A stretch of 64,000 nucleotides of DNA, taken from positions 186,001-250,000 of the forward strand of contig NZ_NIUY01000002.1 of assembly GCF_002205795.1 (NCBI RefSeq), read 5' to 3'. Positions 41,258 to 49,710 of this stretch are shown in pieces. Each line of letters starts with the position of its first letter. Within the stretch, counting starts at the first letter, position 1. The position numbers and the translations under genes were made by a program. The notes under the pieces were generated by a model. The model made no database searches. It was not told where the DNA came from and worked only from the letters and a program-made list of their open reading frames with translations. Origin of the DNA: Chryseobacterium sp. VAUSW3 (GTDB lineage: Bacteria; Bacteroidota; Bacteroidia; Flavobacteriales; Weeksellaceae).

Positions 41258-41959
41258 ATGACATCAGAAGATTTTCTTGAAGGACAAATCATATTACTCG
41301 ACAAACCTTTGGATTGGACGAGTTTTCAGGCGGTGAACAAACTCAAGTATAAACTGAAAAACGAATTTAATCTTCCGAAAAAATTCAAAATCGGTCACGC
41401 CGGAACTTTAGATCCGCGTGCAACGGGTCTGCTGATTGTGTGTACCGGAAAATTCACCAAGAAAATTCAGGAAATCCAGGATGCACCGAAAGAATATTTA
41501 ACCGAAATAAAAATCGGTGTGCAAACCGAATCTTACGATACCGAGAAACCCGAAATTCTCCATCAGGATTATTCACATATTTCAGAGGAATTTATAAAGG
41601 AAACGCTAAGCAGTTTTGTTGGCGAAATCGACCAGAAACCACCGGTTTTTTCAGCAATTAAAATCGACGGAAACCGTGCGTACGATCTTGCCCGAAAAGG
41701 AGAGGAGGTAGAAATGAAATCCCGTAAAACAACAATTCATTATCTTAAAGACATCGAAATCGACTTGCCTTTTGTGCGCTTCACCGTGGGCTGTTCGAAA
41801 GGTACTTATATCCGAAGTCTGGCCCACGATATTGGTCAGGAATTAGGTGTCGGAGCTTATCTTACCAATTTAAGGAGGACAAAAATCGGTGATTATTCGA
41901 TTGAACATGCGTCTTCACAGCATTTGGAAAATAAATTTAGCTTTAAAGAACTTTTATAG
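41258..41959 (+). CDS. truB: tRNA pseudouridine-55 synthase TruB
   Basis: This 233-residue enzyme isomerises U55 in the T loop of tRNAs. The catalytic motif GHAGTLDPRATGLL contains the essential aspartate, and GCSKGTYIRSLAHDIG is the conserved second half. The N-terminus LDKPLDWTSFQAVNKLK is typical. It lacks a long C-terminal PUA-type extension. It follows uppP by 26 bases and its stop codon directly abuts the next ATG. Confidence 0.95.
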   Translation: MTSEDFLEGQIILLDKPLDWTSFQAVNKLKYKLKNEFNLPKKFKIGHAGTLDPRATGLLIVCTGKFTKKIQEIQDAPKEYLTEIKIGVQTESYDTEKPEILHQDYSHISEEFIKETLSSFVGEIDQKPPVFSAIKIDGNRAYDLARKGEEVEMKSRKTTIHYLKDIEIDLPFVRFTVGCSKGTYIRSLAHDIGQELGVGAYLTNLRRTKIGDYSIEHASSQHLENKFSFKELL

Positions 41960-42514
41960 ATGAAATATTTTTATCTTTTGTTTTTAATTTTTCCATTTCT
42001 TAGTTTTGGTCAGGAAAAAGCCGCAAAACTGGGGGTTTTCAGTACACTTGAAACCAATATCGGTTTAGACCTGGCACAAATGATACGGGATGGTAGGGCA
42101 AAAACCGATTACGAAAAGAGCCAGCTGCCGCCTGGTAAATATAATTATGGTTTTACTGCACAGATTGGTGTTCAGCCATTGAATTGGTTTGCCCTTGGAG
42201 GTGGTTTACGCTACAGTTATATTGATCCTAATTATCATCTTCTGTATGCGATGGTACAGCCGAAATTTTTCCTTGGCGATCCACGGGATGAGGAATTTTT
42301 CTACTTATTCGGAAGTATGGGAACAAAAATCAACCGAACTGCTACTGATAATGCAGGTTTTGTGGGTATCGGAGCCGGGATGGTTGAACCGTTAAGCAAA
42401 AGATTTGGGCATCTGTTCAGTGTCGCTGTAGAAGATCAGATTCTGGATGGTGAGGGCAGTATATTTATCAGTCTGTCCTATGGAATCATTATTTTTAGCA
42501 ACAAAAATCTTTAA
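41960..42514 (+). CDS. Secreted or outer-membrane protein of unknown function
   Basis: This 184-residue protein has a signal peptide (MKYFYLLFLIFPFLSFGQ) and then a glycine- and aromatic-rich pattern of alternating strands (LGGGLRYSYIDPNYHLLYAMVQPKF, FYLFGSMGTKI) that ends with an aliphatic/aromatic C-terminus. This suggests a small outer-membrane beta-barrel. It starts immediately after the truB stop codon and overlaps no gene, so it belongs to the same operon. No family is recognised. Confidence 0.75.
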   Translation: MKYFYLLFLIFPFLSFGQEKAAKLGVFSTLETNIGLDLAQMIRDGRAKTDYEKSQLPPGKYNYGFTAQIGVQPLNWFALGGGLRYSYIDPNYHLLYAMVQPKFFLGDPRDEEFFYLFGSMGTKINRTATDNAGFVGIGAGMVEPLSKRFGHLFSVAVEDQILDGEGSIFISLSYGIIIFSNKNL

Positions 42515-42517
42515 GTT

Positions 42518-43240
42518 TTGGAAAAAACACGCATCAATAAATATCTTTCTGAAGTTGGATTCTGTTCCCGCCGTGAAGCTGATAAAATGCTGGAGCAGGG
42601 AAGGATCACAGTGAACGGCACAATTCCTGAAATGGGAACGAAAGTTTCGGAAGAAGATGAAATTCTTGTCGATGGAATTTCCATCCGGAAGCCTGAAGAA
42701 GAACATGTGTACATCGCGCTGAACAAGCCTGTCGGGATTGTTTGTACTACCGATACTAAACGCGAAAGAAATAATATTGTAGAATTCATCAATCATCCGA
42801 AAAGGATTTTCCCTATCGGTAGGCTCGATAAACCCAGTGAAGGGCTTATCTTACTGACTTCCGATGGCGATATCGTGAATAAAATCCTCCGCGCGAGAAA
42901 TAACCACGAAAAAGAATATATCGTTCGGGTAGATAAACCCATTACACCTCAGTTTCTGCATAAAATGCGAAACGGAATCCCGATTTTGGGAACCGTGACC
43001 AATAAATGTGAAGTAGAGCAAATCGATACACTCTCCTTCAGAATTATCCTTACTCAGGGACTGAACCGCCAGATCCGAAGAATGTGCGAATATCTGGGTT
43101 ACGAAGTAAAGAAACTGAAGCGCATAAGAATCATGAACATTAAACTCGATTTACCGGTGGGTAAATGGCGTGATCTTACCGAAGCTGAGATGAAAGAACT
43201 CAAGGATTTACTCGGAGATTCCGAAAAAACGGTGGATTAA
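42518..43240 (+). CDS. rluF: 23S rRNA pseudouridine synthase, RluF/RsuA family
   Basis: This 240-residue enzyme has an N-terminal S4 RNA-binding domain (about 4-60; [20 protein letters not shown]) and a C-terminal pseudouridine synthase domain. The catalytic aspartate lies in [20 protein letters not shown], and the later motif [12 protein letters not shown] is present. It most resembles RluF. The start appears to be a TTG at 42518, three bases after the previous stop codon. No ATG lies upstream in frame and the S4 domain begins at once. It overlaps the convergent HD gene by four bases. Confidence 0.9.
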   Translation: MEKTRINKYLSEVGFCSRREADKMLEQGRITVNGTIPEMGTKVSEEDEILVDGISIRKPEEEHVYIALNKPVGIVCTTDTKRERNNIVEFINHPKRIFPIGRLDKPSEGLILLTSDGDIVNKILRARNNHEKEYIVRVDKPITPQFLHKMRNGIPILGTVTNKCEVEQIDTLSFRIILTQGLNRQIRRMCEYLGYEVKKLKRIRIMNIKLDLPVGKWRDLTEAEMKELKDLLGDSEKTVD

Positions 43241-43683
43241 TATTTTTCCTTCAGATAGAGATAAGCTGTAAGGTATTTGTTCAGTCTTTTCGCATCTTTC
43301 TCTGTCAGTGGTCTTGTAAATCTTGTTAAATCCATATTGTCGCGCAGATCATTCAGCTTTACCGCCACAGCAAGCGCAGATTTCTCGGTCTGTTTAATAA
43401 ATTCTGTATAATCCTGATCGGGCGGATTTTTGGTCAGGCATTCTATCGCAAAAACAATCTCATTCGGAAAACCTTCCTGCAGCAGATATTCGTAGGTAAT
43501 TTTTGGGCAGTCTTCAATTACGTCATGCAGCACACCCACAATTTTTTCATCATACGTTTTTCCGTAATTCATAACGCGAATGATGTGGCCGATATACGGT
43601 GTGCCAAATTTATCCGTTTGTCCGCGATGGGCTTTTTCGGCTATTCTTATGGCTTTGTTTAAAAGTTCTTCTTTGCTCATCAT
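43237..43683 (-). CDS. HD domain phosphohydrolase
   Basis: This 148-residue protein is a small HD-superfamily hydrolase with [21 protein letters not shown] and the HD pair in [11 protein letters not shown]. It resembles the hydrolase part of RelA/SpoT proteins and the short MESH1-like enzymes, but a role in ppGpp breakdown cannot be claimed from this. It starts at the end of the antiporter gene (the ATG overlaps the TAA by one base), so the two are cotranscribed. Confidence 0.85.
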   Translation of the reverse strand: MMSKEELLNKAIRIAEKAHRGQTDKFGTPYIGHIIRVMNYGKTYDEKIVGVLHDVIEDCPKITYEYLLQEGFPNEIVFAIECLTKNPPDQDYTEFIKQTEKSALAVAVKLNDLRDNMDLTRFTRPLTEKDAKRLNKYLTAYLYLKEKY

Positions 43684-45941
43684 TAGATTTCGATGTTCAG
43701 TTTTTCAATTTTCTTTCCATTTCCTACGACCCATACAATATCATCAACCTGAAGAATTTCAGATGATTCCGGATTCAGAATTCTTTCATCGCCACGCCGT
43801 ATTGCGATTACCAGACCATCGGTTTTATCGCGGATGCCAGATTCACGGATGCTAAGACCCTTTTTCGGTGAATGGTGATTGATGAGAATTTTGCCGAGTT
43901 TAATGTGATTAATGTCTTCTTCAACAACAATTTCCTGGCTGTCGAAAACAGGTTTAAAAATCTGGAACTGATCATCGGTTGCAATAATTCCCACTTTATC
44001 GTAAGGCATCAGCACTTCCGACCGGCCGGGCGTGTGAATAAGCTTTTCGCCTCTTTTAATGTAGCCTATGTTCACTCCGTATTTTTCTCTCCACTGCAGA
44101 TCCACAAGGGTTTTTCCAATATATTCTGCCAGCGGTTTCACCTCGAGTTCCACAATGTGTACATCCCAGGCAGCCAGGTTATTGGTTACTTCAGAATTGC
44201 CGGCAAGGCGGGTAATGGGTTCGCTCTGTTGGTTGTCGGACCTGTCATTAAGGTTGGTGATGAATCTTTTTTCAATTCTGTTATAAAATTTATTGATTCT
44301 TTTAGAAAATACAACCATAAGAATAATTGCGACCGGAATCGTAATAAAGATGGAAATGGTGGTGGAGGCAAACCGGTCCAGGAAAAAGCCCAGAATTCCA
44401 ATACCTAAGATAATTCTTATAATTTCGATAATAAGCAGCGGTCCGCGGTTATATTTAGTTTTTGTCCAAAGTTCTTTATACGCTACCGAACTTGGTCTTT
44501 TTACCATTAAAGCCCACAGGAACGGAAGAATAAAGAGAACCGGAAGTGCGTTCCCAATGATATTTTTAATACCGTTACTTTCCAGATTTTCATTGATGGC
44601 CGGAATTATAAAACGTGAAAAGAGGAGATAAATCGCAATGATGATGATACCGTTGATCAAAACGATTCTGCCGTAATTCTTCAGAATAGTCTGCCAGCTG
44701 GTTTCAGCCTGAATGTTCTGGGTATTGGTAGAATATTTATTGATTTTGGCAATATATTTTGGCGGAACCACCTTCACAAGCCAGTTATAGAAAGGCTCAG
44801 ACAGTTTGATGAGATAAGGCGTAGTAAACGTAGTTATTGCCGAAACACCTACCGCGACAGGGAACAGGAAATCTGAAATTACCCCCAAAGATAGCCCAAG
44901 CGTAGCCACAATAAACGCAAATTCCCCGATCTGGGCCATACTCATTCCCACCTGAACCGACTGTTTCAGCGGCTGCCCCGAAATCAGCGCTCCTAAAGTT
45001 GAACTGAAAAGCTTGCCGAATAAGGTGAGCAGCGTAACAGCGAGAATAGGCCATGCATAAGTGATCATTGCATCGTAATCGATCATCATCCCCACCGATA
45101 CGAAAAACACGGCAGCAAAAAGATCCTTCACCGATTTGAGTGTATGTTCTACTTTTTCAGCCATAGTAGTTTCCGCGATGATGGATCCCATCACAAATGC
45201 ACCGAGTTCTGCAGAGAAGCCCGCATTTACAGCAATCAGAACCATACCAAGACACAGCCCGATCGATAAAACGAGTAGGATTTCTTCGTCGATTAAGGGT
45301 TTTAATTTCTTAAGCAAAGTCGGCAACAGGAAGATTCCCAGCAGGAACCACAGGATAAGGAAAAACAGCAGCTTAGCCACCGTAAACAGGATTTGTGTAC
45401 CTTCAAATTCTTTGGTGACAGCAATAGTCGAGAGTAATACCATGAGGAGAATCACCACAATATCTTCCACCACCAGAACACCAAATACAATTTTTGCGAA
45501 GTTTTTCGTCTTTACACCCAATTCGTCGAACGCGCGGATGATAATGGTGGTAGAGGAGCTTGCCAGCATTCCGCCCAGGAACATACTGTCCATGGTACTC
45601 CAGCCGAGCATGCGGCCGGTGTAATAACCGGCAATGGTGATGAAAATAATCTCCACAAAAGCGGTAATCGATGCCGATCCGCCCACATTCATGAGTTTCT
45701 TGAAACTGAATTCGAGACCCAGACTGAAGAGCAGGAAGATGACCCCGATTTCTGCCAGTGTTTTAATATTGGTCATATCAACCACCGAAGGAAAGATTTT
45801 GAAATTGGGGCTTACCAGAAAACCAGCAATAATATATCCCAGAACCAGCGGTTGCTTGATTTTTCTAAAAATCAAAACAACAAAAGCTGCTACGATTAAT
45901 ATTAATGCCAGATCCTCAATTAACTTTGGTAAATGTCCCAT
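43683..45941 (-). CDS. CPA2 monovalent cation:proton antiporter with two TrkA-C domains
   Basis: This 752-residue membrane protein has a KefB/CPA2 transport domain of about 12 helices (residues 8-390; LAEIGVIFLLFSLGLEFSF, GGMLASSSTTIIIRAFDELG, EDIVVILLMVLL). A second membrane part follows (about 415-550), then two tandem RCK_C/TrkA-C regulatory domains (about 590-670 and 680-750). The nucleotide-binding TrkA-N domain is absent. It should exchange K+ or Na+ for protons, gated by a ligand at the C-terminal domains. Its promoter is fused to the terminator of the upstream yegP-like gene. Confidence 0.9.
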   Translation of the reverse strand: MGHLPKLIEDLALILIVAAFVVLIFRKIKQPLVLGYIIAGFLVSPNFKIFPSVVDMTNIKTLAEIGVIFLLFSLGLEFSFKKLMNVGGSASITAFVEIIFITIAGYYTGRMLGWSTMDSMFLGGMLASSSTTIIIRAFDELGVKTKNFAKIVFGVLVVEDIVVILLMVLLSTIAVTKEFEGTQILFTVAKLLFFLILWFLLGIFLLPTLLKKLKPLIDEEILLVLSIGLCLGMVLIAVNAGFSAELGAFVMGSIIAETTMAEKVEHTLKSVKDLFAAVFFVSVGMMIDYDAMITYAWPILAVTLLTLFGKLFSSTLGALISGQPLKQSVQVGMSMAQIGEFAFIVATLGLSLGVISDFLFPVAVGVSAITTFTTPYLIKLSEPFYNWLVKVVPPKYIAKINKYSTNTQNIQAETSWQTILKNYGRIVLINGIIIIAIYLLFSRFIIPAINENLESNGIKNIIGNALPVLFILPFLWALMVKRPSSVAYKELWTKTKYNRGPLLIIEIIRIILGIGILGFFLDRFASTTISIFITIPVAIILMVVFSKRINKFYNRIEKRFITNLNDRSDNQQSEPITRLAGNSEVTNNLAAWDVHIVELEVKPLAEYIGKTLVDLQWREKYGVNIGYIKRGEKLIHTPGRSEVLMPYDKVGIIATDDQFQIFKPVFDSQEIVVEEDINHIKLGKILINHHSPKKGLSIRESGIRDKTDGLVIAIRRGDERILNPESSEILQVDDIVWVVGNGKKIEKLNIEI

Positions 45942-45964
45942 AATGCGTGTTTCGTGGTTTTTCC

Positions 45965-45972
45965 CAAAAATA
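45965..45972 (-). promoter_or_regulatory. -7 promoter element of the antiporter gene
   Basis: TATTTTTG on the minus strand is a perfect match. It lies directly after the hairpin 45974-46003 and doubles as that terminator's T-run. Confidence 0.5.
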
Positions 45973-46003
45973 AAGAAATGCTTTAATTATTCAAAGCATT
46001 TCT
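45965..46003 (-). terminator. Terminator of the YegP-like gene
   Basis: AGAAATGCTTT (45974-45984) and AAAGCATTTCT (45993-46003) form a perfect 11-bp stem. On the minus strand TTTATTTTT follows. Confidence 0.7.
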
Positions 46004-46013
46004 AATGTAATTT

Positions 46014-46343
46014 CTATTCTTTTTCTTCCACCGTGGCGTCGGGCGCGTTTTTTTTCACGGATTCTATTCCGTTTTCCATTCCGGCGGCAGATTCGTACAT
46101 TTCACTCGAGCCAATGACCTGGTTGTTGCCGGCTTTCAGGTTGAAGTGGAACTTGCCGCCTGCTGATTCTTTTCTTTCGTACTTCGAGTCGTCGGATGCG
46201 TTTTTCTTTACCGATTCCACACCGTTTTCGCAGGCCGCTTTGGTGGAATATCCTTCACTTGCCAAAATGGTCTGTCCGTTTCCGGCTTTCAGATTAAATT
46301 GAAATTCGCCGTTTTTCCTTTTTGAAATTACAAATTTGCCCAT
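46014..46343 (-). CDS. YegP family protein (two DUF1508 repeats)
   Basis: This 109-residue cytoplasmic protein is made of two tandem DUF1508 repeats of about 48 residues, each carrying a FHFNLKAGN- or FQFNLKAGN-type strand, an I-L-A-S-E or I-G-S-S-E turn and an NG-ESVKKNA helix end. E. coli YegP has the same two-repeat form and no established function. The C-terminus is acidic (EEKE). The gene is monocistronic. Confidence 0.88.
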   Translation of the reverse strand: MGKFVISKRKNGEFQFNLKAGNGQTILASEGYSTKAACENGVESVKKNASDDSKYERKESAGGKFHFNLKAGNNQVIGSSEMYESAAGMENGIESVKKNAPDATVEEKE

Positions 46344-46415
46344 AGTAAGTATTTTTAAGTTCCTTAAAATTAAGAAAATTATTGATATGCAGGTAACGTT
46401 TAACTTTAATTTTAA

Positions 46416-46595
46416 ATGATCTGCTGTCGGATCTTTATTGCCCGTTACCCGGAAAACTTCCCGGTAAAACGTAACCCGAAACTTGCCGAACTGGAAAAAA
46501 AAGTGGAGATTTTGAGGGGGTTGTTGAGGAGGCGTCGAGTTATTTTAGTTGAACTACTTGAGAGTGAAGTTGCCTATATAAAGATATTTTATTGA
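46416..46595 (+). CDS. Possible 59-residue ORF, very uncertain
   Basis: An open frame of 59 codons starts at the ATG at 46416 and ends at the TGA at 46593, overlapping the 3' end of the convergent orphan gene by 56 bases. The middle reads like a charged amphipathic helix (LAELEKKVEILRGLLRRRR). GC content in 46440-46540 is visibly higher than in the flanks, and the stretch holds an imperfect inverted repeat GTTACCCGG ... GTAAC. It may be a gene remnant rather than a real gene. Confidence 0.2.
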   Translation: MICCRIFIARYPENFPVKRNPKLAELEKKVEILRGLLRRRRVILVELLESEVAYIKIFY

Positions 46596-47289
46596 AGTCT
46601 GAAACTATTTTATCCTTTAAATCTATATCGCTAAAGTAGTTGTAAAAATCAATTCCTTCACAAATAAGAAGCCAATTTTCATCGCATTTTTTATATTTTA
46701 ATAATCTTTTTTCTTTACTTTTTATTATTTTATTTAAAATTTCGTCATTAAATGATGGTACAACTCCGGCAGTCGTTTCTAGATGAAATGATTTTTCTAT
46801 TCCATCTACTCTTGTCATAGTAATGCTTAATATACTTTCTGGTAGATGTCTGTATCCGCTGCTTAAAAGCAATTCTTTTACTTGACCAAATGATTCAATT
46901 TCACCAATGTTTTCAAGTTTTTTGCTTTCTCTAGGATTTAGTTTTGAAAATTCTTTAACACATATTTTTCGCAAATCTTTTATAATAGAATTTCGGAATT
47001 TTAATTTAATTGGATTTTCATGATTTAGTTCAATATCTAAAATAAATGGGTATTCAAAATCTTCTTCGATATTGTTTATCACCTCTTTATTGAATTTAAA
47101 AGTAAATTCCGAGGATGCTTTAAGAAACTCATTGTAGTAACACTCAGTTATTTCAATTCCTATTGTTTTGCCCAGATTAGTAGTGTAAATTACATCAGGC
47201 ATGTCTGGAAATGTAGGCTCACCTTCTGGTAAGGAAGTACATAATTCTTTAAATTTTTTAAAAATGTATTGTTCATCTGATGGACTCAT
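46540..47289 (-). CDS. Orphan protein of unknown function, possible PD-(D/E)XK-like
   Basis: This 249-residue soluble protein matches no family I recognise. Near the N-terminus PDVIYTT followed by IGIEITE (Asp32, Glu46) recalls the core of PD-(D/E)XK nuclease-like proteins, but the lysine position is Thr48, so the resemblance is weak. The rest is rich in Lys, Glu, Ile and Asn, and the gene is more AT-rich than its neighbours by eye. It sits alone between the YegP-like gene and the fad operon, suggesting an accessory gain. Confidence 0.65.
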   Translation of the reverse strand: MSPSDEQYIFKKFKELCTSLPEGEPTFPDMPDVIYTTNLGKTIGIEITECYYNEFLKASSEFTFKFNKEVINNIEEDFEYPFILDIELNHENPIKLKFRNSIIKDLRKICVKEFSKLNPRESKKLENIGEIESFGQVKELLLSSGYRHLPESILSITMTRVDGIEKSFHLETTAGVVPSFNDEILNKIIKSKEKRLLKYKKCDENWLLICEGIDFYNYFSDIDLKDKIVSDFNKISLYRQLHSQVVQLK

Positions 47290-47420
47290 TTATACCTAAT
47301 TTGTTGATTATGCTTTGCAAGTAAAATCTCTCAAATATCCGATTAAAATTTTCTCTCTCCAAACTTTATTTCTAGTTGATTATATTTAATGCAGTAAGAA
47401 GATTTTAATTGAAGATTAAA

Positions 47421-47449
47421 CAAAAATACGCCCCAGTTTCCCGAGGCGT
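47421..47449 (-). terminator. Terminator of the fad operon
   Basis: On the minus strand ACGCCTC pairs with GGGGCGT (47449-47443 with 47434-47428; one wobble), followed by ATTTTTG. It lies 27 bases after the fadE stop codon. Confidence 0.75.
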
Positions 47450-47475
47450 TTAAGATAATGTTATGAAGTTACTTT

Positions 47476-49254
47476 CTAGTAATGACCTTTCTCTACATAA
47501 TGCGCTGCGATTTTCTCGGTAAGTGCAATGATGTTTGGTTGGTTGGTGTATTTCGTAAATCTTCGGAGGCCTGAAAGCATCATGCGCTGCTCGTCGCCTT
47601 CCGCGAAAGAAATAATTCCTTCTTTGGCCGCTGCGATGATTTTTTCAACGGCTTTGTACAGGTTCAGCTGAGCCATGGCAACTTCCACAGAATCTGCGCT
47701 GAAGTGTTTCTCTGCTCTTAAAATTGCAGATTCAGCCATATAGATTTGGTTCAGGATTTCTGAAGCGTTTAATAATAAATGCTGCTGTTTCTCCATTTCC
47801 ATCATGTATTTCTGAAGCGCAGCTCCGGAAACCATTAAGAATACTTTTTTCAGGTTCGCAATTATGGCTTTTTCTTCGCTCAGCAGTTCAGAATAATCGG
47901 GCACATCGAAAGACGGAATTCCCATCAGTTCTTTTCCTACTGCCATTGCTGGTTTCAGAAGATCAAGCTGGCCTTTCATGGTTTTCTTGATGAGCATTCC
48001 TACCGCAAGAAGACGGTTGATTTCGTTGGTACCTTCGTAGATTCTGCCGATTCTGGAGTCTCTCCACGCTGCTTCCATAGGTGCGTCTGCAGAGAATCCC
48101 ATACCACCGTAAATCTGAATTCCTTCATCGGCAGTATTCTGCGTTAAATCTGAAACAAAAACTTTAAGGATTGATGCTTCTACCGCAAATTCTTCAACGC
48201 CTTTTAGTTCAGCTTCCTGATGGTTCATTCCGCCTGCAACAAGCTCGTCAATTTTATCCTGAACATCTTTCGCGGCACGGTAAGATCCTGCTTCTGAAAC
48301 GAAAATTCCGGTAGCCATTTCAGCAATTTTCTTTCTGATCGCTCCGAAAGTAGAGATTGCTACACCGAACTGTTTTCTTTCGTTGGCGTATTTTGTTGCG
48401 TGAGCTAAGATTCTTCTCTGTCCGTCAAGGTTTGCTGCAGCCAGTTTAATACGGCCAACATTCAGGGAATTTAAAGCGATTTTGAAACCGTTGTTTCTTT
48501 CTCCTAAAAGATTTTCCACAGGAACCTTCATGTCGTTGAAGAAAACCTGGCGGGTAGAAGAGGAGCGGATGCCGAGTTTATGCTCTTCTTCACCGAAAGT
48601 TAAACCTTCGGTATCTCTTTCTACGATAAATCCGGTGATGTTTTTGTCGTCATCAATTTTCGCGAAGACGATGAAAATCTCTGCAAAACCTGCATTGGAA
48701 ATCCACATTTTCTGTCCGTTGATGATGTAGTGTTTGCCGTCTTCGGAAAGTTTGGCTTTGGTTTTCCCCGAGTTTGCGTCTGAACCTGCATCCGGCTCTG
48801 TTAAACAGTAAGCGCCGAATTTGGTTCCTGTAGCTAAATCCGGAAGGTATTTATTTTTTTGTTCTTCAGTTCCGTAAAGCAGGATCGGAAGAGTTCCGAT
48901 TCCGGTGTGGGCACCGTATGCAGTCGCCAATGAACCGTTACCGCCGGAAAGATAATCGCACGCCAACATGGTGGTTACGAAACCCATCCCAAGGCCGCCG
49001 TACTGTTCAGGCACTGTTACGCCGAGGAAGCCCATTTCGCCTAGCTTGCGCATGGTCTCTTCGGTTAATGCGTAATCTTTGCTTTCGAATCTTTCGTGGT
49101 GCGGAACCACTTCTCTGTCGATGAATTCTTTCGCAGAATCGCGCATCATCTTTTGTTCTTCAGAAAGCTCTTCAAGCGTGAAGATGTCTTTTGCAGGAGT
49201 TTCTGTAATCAGGAAATCTCCCCCGATAAGTGTTTTTTGTGTTGTATCGCTCAT
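47476..49254 (-). CDS. fadE: Acyl-CoA dehydrogenase (FadE type)
   Basis: This 592-residue FAD enzyme introduces the first double bond into acyl-CoA during beta-oxidation. The acyl-CoA dehydrogenase signatures are visible: CLTEPDAGSDANSGKTKA, KMWISNAGFAEIFIVFA, and YGGMGFSADAPMEAAWRDSRIGRIYEGTNEINR with the catalytic-region glutamate. Its length is close to Bacillus FadE (594 aa), longer than mitochondrial forms because of a C-terminal extension (about 440-592). It ends the operon marR-fadN-fadA-(four-helix bundle)-fadE and is followed by a terminator. Confidence 0.93.
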   Translation of the reverse strand: MSDTTQKTLIGGDFLITETPAKDIFTLEELSEEQKMMRDSAKEFIDREVVPHHERFESKDYALTEETMRKLGEMGFLGVTVPEQYGGLGMGFVTTMLACDYLSGGNGSLATAYGAHTGIGTLPILLYGTEEQKNKYLPDLATGTKFGAYCLTEPDAGSDANSGKTKAKLSEDGKHYIINGQKMWISNAGFAEIFIVFAKIDDDKNITGFIVERDTEGLTFGEEEHKLGIRSSSTRQVFFNDMKVPVENLLGERNNGFKIALNSLNVGRIKLAAANLDGQRRILAHATKYANERKQFGVAISTFGAIRKKIAEMATGIFVSEAGSYRAAKDVQDKIDELVAGGMNHQEAELKGVEEFAVEASILKVFVSDLTQNTADEGIQIYGGMGFSADAPMEAAWRDSRIGRIYEGTNEINRLLAVGMLIKKTMKGQLDLLKPAMAVGKELMGIPSFDVPDYSELLSEEKAIIANLKKVFLMVSGAALQKYMMEMEKQQHLLLNASEILNQIYMAESAILRAEKHFSADSVEVAMAQLNLYKAVEKIIAAAKEGIISFAEGDEQRMMLSGLRRFTKYTNQPNIIALTEKIAAHYVEKGHY

Positions 49255-49262
49255 GATAGTTA

Positions 49263-49294
49263 ATTTTAGATTTTAGATTATAAATTTTAGATTA
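49263..49294. repeat. AT-rich heptamer repeat between fadE and the four-helix-bundle gene
   Basis: About four imperfect tandem copies of ATTTTAG occur (ATTTTAG, ATTTTAG, ATTATAA, ATTTTAG). The array fills the gap and runs into the stop codon of the four-helix-bundle gene. Confidence 0.6.
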
Positions 49295-49648
49295 TTCAGG
49301 TGTGTTTTGCTCAGTCGTTTTAATTATTTTGGTTAAAATATTAATAATACTTTCAATTTCTATTAATGCATTTTGAAAATCAACATCTACAAGCTTAGAA
49401 TGCTGTAGAAGTCTGAACCAATATCGGGTCTCACGCGCTTCTTTATTTGCAATTTTAAGTTTGTTGACAAAGTCTTTTTTTGAATGTGCTGCTACCGATT
49501 CTTCTACGTTCGCACCGATTGAGGTTCCGGACCGTAAAAACTGTTTAGACAAGACATATTCTTTCCTATTCTGACACTGAACATACAGGTCGAGAACTGC
49601 CAATGCGAAAGAGAAGCTTTTGTCTAATATTAAATTTTCCTTTTGCAT
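49292..49648 (-). CDS. Four-helix bundle protein (23S rRNA IVS / S23 family)
   Basis: This 118-residue all-helical protein matches the four-helix-bundle family first seen in 23S rRNA intervening sequences: a LDLYVQCQNRKEYVLSKQFLRSGTSIGANVEES core and the later ARETRYWFRLLQHSKLV. The fold resembles the accessory protein (Avd) of diversity-generating retroelements, but no reverse transcriptase or variable repeat is present here. It sits inside the fad operon between fadA and fadE and is flanked on both sides by AT-rich heptamer repeats, suggesting insertion as a small module. Its role is unknown. Confidence 0.88.
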   Translation of the reverse strand: MQKENLILDKSFSFALAVLDLYVQCQNRKEYVLSKQFLRSGTSIGANVEESVAAHSKKDFVNKLKIANKEARETRYWFRLLQHSKLVDVDFQNALIEIESIINILTKIIKTTEQNTPE

Positions 49649-49678
49649 TTTGAAATTGAATTTATTATTAACAAATCA

Positions 49679-49710
49679 TTTAAAATTTAAAATTCAAAAT
49701 TTAAAATTTT
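49679..49710. repeat. AT-rich heptamer repeat between the four-helix-bundle gene and fadA
   Basis: About four imperfect copies of a TTAAAAT-like unit (TAAAATT, TAAAATT, CAAAATT, TAAAATT) lie at the fadA stop codon. They are similar in unit length and style to the repeat on the other side of the gene. Confidence 0.6.

Noticed and set aside
43872-44408. 178-codon plus-strand frame inside the antiporter gene
   Set aside because: It mirrors the strongly conserved antiporter/TrkA-C sequence in another frame and has an unnatural composition rich in Asn, Phe and Lys.
46444-46475. Terminator or attachment site at the GTTACCCGG repeat
   Set aside because: The inverted repeat is imperfect, has no T-run, and no integrase or direct repeats accompany it.
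49292-49648. Diversity-generating retroelement signalled by the Avd-like protein
   Set aside because: No reverse transcriptase, template repeat or variable repeat is present nearby.
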